Assembly: GCA_024036415.1 (NCBI GenBank)
Contig: JAMWET010000037.1
Span: 238,501 to 302,500 of the forward strand
Length of the DNA stretch: 64,000 bases
Reading direction: 5' to 3'
DNA from: Prochilodus magdalenae
Taxonomy: Eukaryota; Chordata; Actinopteri; Characiformes; Prochilodontidae
Position 1 is the stretch's first letter. Every line of letters begins with the position of its first letter. Positions 63,767-64,000 of this stretch are shown in pieces. The notes below the pieces were generated by a model. That model saw only the letters and a program-made list of their open reading frames with translations. It was not told the DNA's origin and did no database searches. The position numbers were made by a program, and so were the translations under genes.

Positions 63767-64000
63767 GTGGCTGCAATGTACCCTGTCCTGCATAGGGGGT
63801 ACTTCCTCACACACTTCTCTATCTTAATTGTGCATGTATTCTTGCAGGTGTGTGTGTTTCCTGACATCTGCTGCATCATGTTTGAGTGCTCATGGTCTTG
63901 ATCCCTCTAGATCTGATCTGTTGAAAGAGCTGCATTTTTCTTCCTCTGGTTAAAAATAGCATAGTGGGTTAAAATAAAGAATGAAGGAAGTAAATTGTAT

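Overview
The window looks like nuclear DNA of a teleost fish. It has long introns, many CA/TG microsatellites, several Tc1/mariner-type transposon remnants, and one large vertebrate extracellular-matrix gene. The transposon types suggest an otophysan-like fish (characin, catfish or carp relatives), but the species cannot be fixed from the sequence.

The left 46 kb hold the 5' half of a collagen type VII alpha-1 gene (col7a1), on the minus strand, so it reads right to left. I place 77 coding exons whose phases all agree, with one splice-site caveat (position 9841). They encode about 2,244 residues in this order: signal peptide (37.7 kb), von Willebrand A domain 1 (36.9-35.5 kb), ten fibronectin type III modules (35.3-22.7 kb), von Willebrand A domain 2 (22.4-20.2 kb), a short Cys-containing junction (20.05 kb), the first half of the interrupted Gly-X-Y triple helix (19.9-2.15 kb), the non-collagenous hinge (2.06-1.81 kb), and the start of the second half of the helix (1.24-0.77 kb). 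The rest of the helix, NC2 and the Kunitz domain lie off the left edge. A non-coding first exon and a GC-rich, CCAAT-containing promoter are proposed at 46.5-46.98 kb, separated from the signal-peptide exon by an 8.7 kb intron. The product would be the anchoring-fibril collagen of the skin basement membrane: NC1 (A domains plus FN3 modules) binds matrix partners, and the helix forms the fibril.

From 47 to 57.6 kb I find no recognisable intact gene. This stretch contains a fold-back repeat element (47.15-48.08 kb), a short Tc1-like deletion derivative with perfect terminal repeats (50.75-51.28 kb), a Tc1 transposase remnant (53.3-53.65 kb) and simple repeats.

From 57.6 to 63.8 kb, minus strand, lie pieces of a tubulin tyrosine ligase-like gene of the TTLL3/TTLL8 (tubulin glycylase) type. 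Three or four intact-looking 5' exons are followed by a decayed C-terminal catalytic piece with stops and frameshifts, and the central catalytic exons are not found. I read it as a pseudogene or truncated copy. A 1.3 kb Tc1/mariner-type element with long inverted repeats (61.51-62.80 kb) is inserted among its exons.

No tRNA, rRNA or CRISPR was seen. I found no convincing novel biological system. The most interesting points are structural differences of this col7a1 from the mammalian gene, and the decayed TTLL copy.
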